From NCBI GenBank assembly GCA_913048545.1, contig CAJWWH010000106.1:1-5847 (forward strand): 5,847 bases of DNA, read 5' to 3'. The notes beneath the pieces are model-generated. The model was given only the letters and a program-made list of their open reading frames with translations, made no database searches and was not told the DNA's origin. Below are positions 3,263 to 5,847 of this stretch, piece after piece (within the stretch, counting starts at the first letter, position 1; every line of letters starts with the position of its first letter). Position numbers and translations under genes: made by a program. Source of the DNA: an uncultured Opitutia bacterium. GTDB taxonomy: Bacteria > Verrucomicrobiota > Verrucomicrobiae > Opitutales > MB11C04.

Positions 3263-5847
3263 AGTCATATATTATCTTAATCCTCCCCTTCATATTAACG
3301 ATTGGTACAGCCAATGGAGCCAATCTTAATGTAGCAAAGCCGGATAAGCATCCCTATGTCGACCCGGCAGGTGGTCGGGGAAATCATGAGTATACCGACC
3401 AAAAAGTAAATGAAGCCCGGGTTTATGATTTTTATCAAAGACAGGCGGACTACTATATGGCCAACCCAAATAAGACCCCTGACATCCTGCCTTCCTACCC
3501 AGGACTGGATGCCGGTCTGCATGGTCACTGGGGAAAATATAATCAGAATAATCATAATGACGGTCGTTGGAATGAAGGAGACACCGGAGAACATTTTGCC
3601 CATGTCGTAAAGGGCAAAGGTTTAAATGTGGAAAAGGGAATCTGTGTAAAACTAGGTGCCGATCATATGCTCTCCGCTTGTTTTGACACAAAGTCCCTTT
3701 CTTACCGTACAGTTTGGCAGGATGGATGGGTAAATTTTCAACCATTCCGTTGGGGTTCATCTCGCGGAGCAAATATTGATGGAAAGACCTGGTTTTCTAT
3801 TCCCAAAGCTGAAATGCCCAAAGGGGGAGAATATCTAGGCTTACACCGGTTTGGAAAACGGGTGGTATTTGAATATAAAATTGGAAATTCAAAAATACTG
3901 GATGAACCGTGGGCAGGAAAGAATGCTTTTTATCGAAGAATTGATTTACTTAACTCCACTGAAAAATTAAACATTCCCTGCCGGGTGGTGGATGGTGCCC
4001 TAAAGGTTAAAGTAATCGAATCAAAAGGCATTCAGAAAGCCAGATGGGAGAAGGGTGAAATCGTTGTTAATAAAGCAACTGCAAACGCATATTTTATTGT
4101 GCGGATATCCAAGGAATCAAAACCAGACGATGAAAAAATTGTGCTTGCCCACCTAAATGCGGAACGAAAAAAAGAAAAACGCTGGAAGGAAGTTCTGAAA
4201 GCTCCCGGTAAACTAGGCAAATTAAATAGCTCTCAATATGTGGTGGATACCTTGAGTGTTCCCTACGAAAATCCATACAAAACTGTAATGCAATTAACCA
4301 GCATGGCTTTTTTACCCAATGGAAATGCGTTAATCGCCACTCTCCCCGGAGATATTTGGTTGGTTAAAGGAATAACAGACGATTTAAAACAGGTGACTTG
4401 GCAACGCTATGCCACTGGGTTTAACCAACCCATTGGTATCCACGTCGATGAGGATGGCATCTTCGTTCTCGACCGGTGCCAAATTTCTATTCTGCATGAT
4501 ACAAATGGAGATGAAGAAGTTGATCACTATGAAAAATACGCCAACGACTTTGGCGGGTTTGACCGTAGCCATACCCATACATTCGGACTGCACCGAACCA
4601 AGGATAAATCATTTCACTTCATTCAATGGACCAGTGTATTTCGGACCGGTCCGGACAAGGTAACCAAAAAAATAGCCACCGGAGTACGTAATTGTATGGC
4701 AGTAGGTGGATCGGATGATTACTTCTGGGCAGGACCACAGGAGGGAACCTGGACGCCGACCTCGGCAATCATTGAGGTTAAAGATGGCGAGGAGTATGGA
4801 CTAGGAGGAAAAGGCATCTCCCCTCCCCTCTGTTATGTTCCACGCGGAATTGATAATTCGACCGGTGGAATGAAAGAAATAACCAGTGATAAATGGGGAC
4901 CCTTTAAAGGTTCCCATGTTGGATTGAGCTACGGATCAGGCACTCATTACCTTATCCTTAGGGATGCGACCAGTTCACGACCACAGGGTGCAGTGGTTCC
5001 ACTGAAAGGCAATTTTCTGGCCGGAGTGATGCGCGGTGATTTTCATCCCAAGGACGGTCAACTCTATGTGGCAGGACTGGATGGTTGGGGAGATTACTCG
5101 ATCAAGGACGGATGCCTACATCGAGTCCGCTATACCGGGGGAAAAGTCCGAAAGCCAAAAGGGTTTAAAGTTCATTCCAACGGAATACGAATAGATTTCA
5201 CAACCAGCCTGGATAGCCAAGTGATATCAAAAGTTGAAAATTACTTTGCCCAGGCATGGAATTATGAATATGCCAAACGGTATGGCTCACCTGAATTTTC
5301 CGCAAAGAATCCAGAAAGTTTGGGACACGACCGGGTAACGGTTCGATCCGTAAAATTACTGGAGGGTGGAAAATCCATTTTTGTGGAAATGCCTGATCTC
5401 GAGCCAATCATGCAGCTCCACATTCGCATGCATTTACAAGATGCCGATGGAACCGCATTCAAAACCGATTTGTTCTGCTCGCCGATGTTCCCAGATAAAC
5501 CTTACTCCACAGCGGGATTGGCTGAGCCGAGAAAAAATAAGCTTACCTTCGTATCTTTACGGGTAGCGAGCCAAGAATCGAAAAATAAACCGGACTACAC
5601 TGGTGAAACGATTGAAGGTGAACGGGAGATTCGTATCGATACGATAAGCGGTCTGAAATATTCCAGGACTTTACTTGAAGCAAAGCCCAATGAAGCACTG
5701 GTTTTAAAATTAAAAAATATTGATGCTATGCCCCATAACCTCGTGATCATCAAACCGGGATCGACCCAAAAAGTGGGAGAGGCCTCTTTTAAAATGATCA
5801 GCGATCCTAAGGCCGGGGAGAAAAACTATACCCCCGATCTGAATGAA
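3259..5847 (+). CDS. Secreted DUF6797/propeller/cupredoxin protein (3' partial)
   Basis: The open frame runs 863 codons to the window edge without a stop. The GTG start follows an in-frame TGA (3250-3252) and gives a signal peptide (hydrophobic 4-16, likely cut near 20), so the protein acts outside the cytoplasm. Domains: a DUF6797-like module (about 30-200, with YPGLD and HGHWG 88-92); a lysine-rich linker; a beta-propeller like sorbosone dehydrogenase (about 335-635, including LDRCQISILHDTNGDE at 404-419 and SHTHTFG 437-443); a conserved post-propeller segment (about 645-730, ENYFAQAWNYEY and MQLHIR); then a cupredoxin-like domain from about 788, where MPHN supplies the first copper-ligand His (826). 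The remaining Cys/His/Met ligands lie beyond the window. Such proteins occur in Verrucomicrobiota and Planctomycetota, often with a c-type cytochrome in place of or beside the copper domain. They are predicted periplasmic redox proteins of unknown substrate. AGAAGGA lies 18 nt before GTG, which is too far to be convincing. Confidence 0.85.
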   Translation, partial: MKSYIILILPFILTIGTANGANLNVAKPDKHPYVDPAGGRGNHEYTDQKVNEARVYDFYQRQADYYMANPNKTPDILPSYPGLDAGLHGHWGKYNQNNHNDGRWNEGDTGEHFAHVVKGKGLNVEKGICVKLGADHMLSACFDTKSLSYRTVWQDGWVNFQPFRWGSSRGANIDGKTWFSIPKAEMPKGGEYLGLHRFGKRVVFEYKIGNSKILDEPWAGKNAFYRRIDLLNSTEKLNIPCRVVDGALKVKVIESKGIQKARWEKGEIVVNKATANAYFIVRISKESKPDDEKIVLAHLNAERKKEKRWKEVLKAPGKLGKLNSSQYVVDTLSVPYENPYKTVMQLTSMAFLPNGNALIATLPGDIWLVKGITDDLKQVTWQRYATGFNQPIGIHVDEDGIFVLDRCQISILHDTNGDEEVDHYEKYANDFGGFDRSHTHTFGLHRTKDKSFHFIQWTSVFRTGPDKVTKKIATGVRNCMAVGGSDDYFWAGPQEGTWTPTSAIIEVKDGEEYGLGGKGISPPLCYVPRGIDNSTGGMKEITSDKWGPFKGSHVGLSYGSGTHYLILRDATSSRPQGAVVPLKGNFLAGVMRGDFHPKDGQLYVAGLDGWGDYSIKDGCLHRVRYTGGKVRKPKGFKVHSNGIRIDFTTSLDSQVISKVENYFAQAWNYEYAKRYGSPEFSAKNPESLGHDRVTVRSVKLLEGGKSIFVEMPDLEPIMQLHIRMHLQDADGTAFKTDLFCSPMFPDKPYSTAGLAEPRKNKLTFVSLRVASQESKNKPDYTGETIEGEREIRIDTISGLKYSRTLLEAKPNEALVLKLKNIDAMPHNLVIIKPGSTQKVGEASFKMISDPKAGEKNYTPDLNE

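Noticed and set aside
3295..3772. Two minus-strand frames of 102 and 148 codons
   Set aside because: Antisense shadows of the DUF6797-like module, which has recognisable motifs on the plus strand.
4498..4524. DTNGDEEVD as an EF-hand/dockerin calcium loop
   Set aside because: This segment is a recurring propeller motif in sorbosone-dehydrogenase-like PVC proteins; it may bind calcium but does not mark an EF-hand domain.
4409..4663. Plus-strand frame of 84 codons
   Set aside because: Lies in another frame inside the propeller coding region, with no ribosome site and no recognisable features.
1..5847. CRISPR array, tRNA, rRNA or insertion sequence
   Set aside because: No regularly spaced repeats, cloverleaf, rRNA-like segment, transposase or terminal inverted repeats were found.

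Overview
The window looks like chromosomal DNA of a PVC-group bacterium, most likely Verrucomicrobiota. The main reason is the large plus-strand gene at the right end. It encodes a secreted protein with a DUF6797-like N-terminus, a sorbosone-dehydrogenase-like beta-propeller and a cupredoxin-like C-terminus, an architecture known mostly from Verrucomicrobiota and Planctomycetota. Moderate GC, GTG and TTG starts and weak Shine-Dalgarno signals at several genes agree with this. The taxonomic call is inference from recalled family features; no search was run.

Layout: Positions 1-96 are AT-rich and hold repeats and a possible promoter reading leftward out of the window. Positions 97-1163 (minus) are a two-gene cassette: a small DUF6036/AbiEii-type nucleotidyltransferase, then a partner overlapping it by ATGA. 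The partner has a basic, RGRP-containing tail and a very strong ribosome binding site. The cassette resembles a toxin-antitoxin or abortive-infection module. Positions 1244-2269 (minus) encode a secreted PHP-domain metallo-phosphoesterase-like protein. A 145-bp divergent region with a tandem TTATGACA repeat separates it from an unrecognised, aromatic-rich cytosolic protein (2415-2849, plus). A small two-helix membrane protein (2876-3127, minus) converges on that gene. A second divergent region (3128-3258) leads into the large secreted protein (3259 to the right edge, plus), which is incomplete.

How the genes relate: the nucleotidyltransferase and its partner form a tight translational unit and probably act together. 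The PHP protein and the large copper/propeller protein are both exported and may both serve envelope or periplasmic chemistry, but they are on opposite strands with two unrelated small genes between them, so no shared operon is implied. The most interesting points are the nucleotidyltransferase/partner cassette with contrasting translation signals, the DNA-binding-like tail of the partner, the unsettled start of the large gene, and promoter spacings that hint at leaderless transcripts for two small genes.
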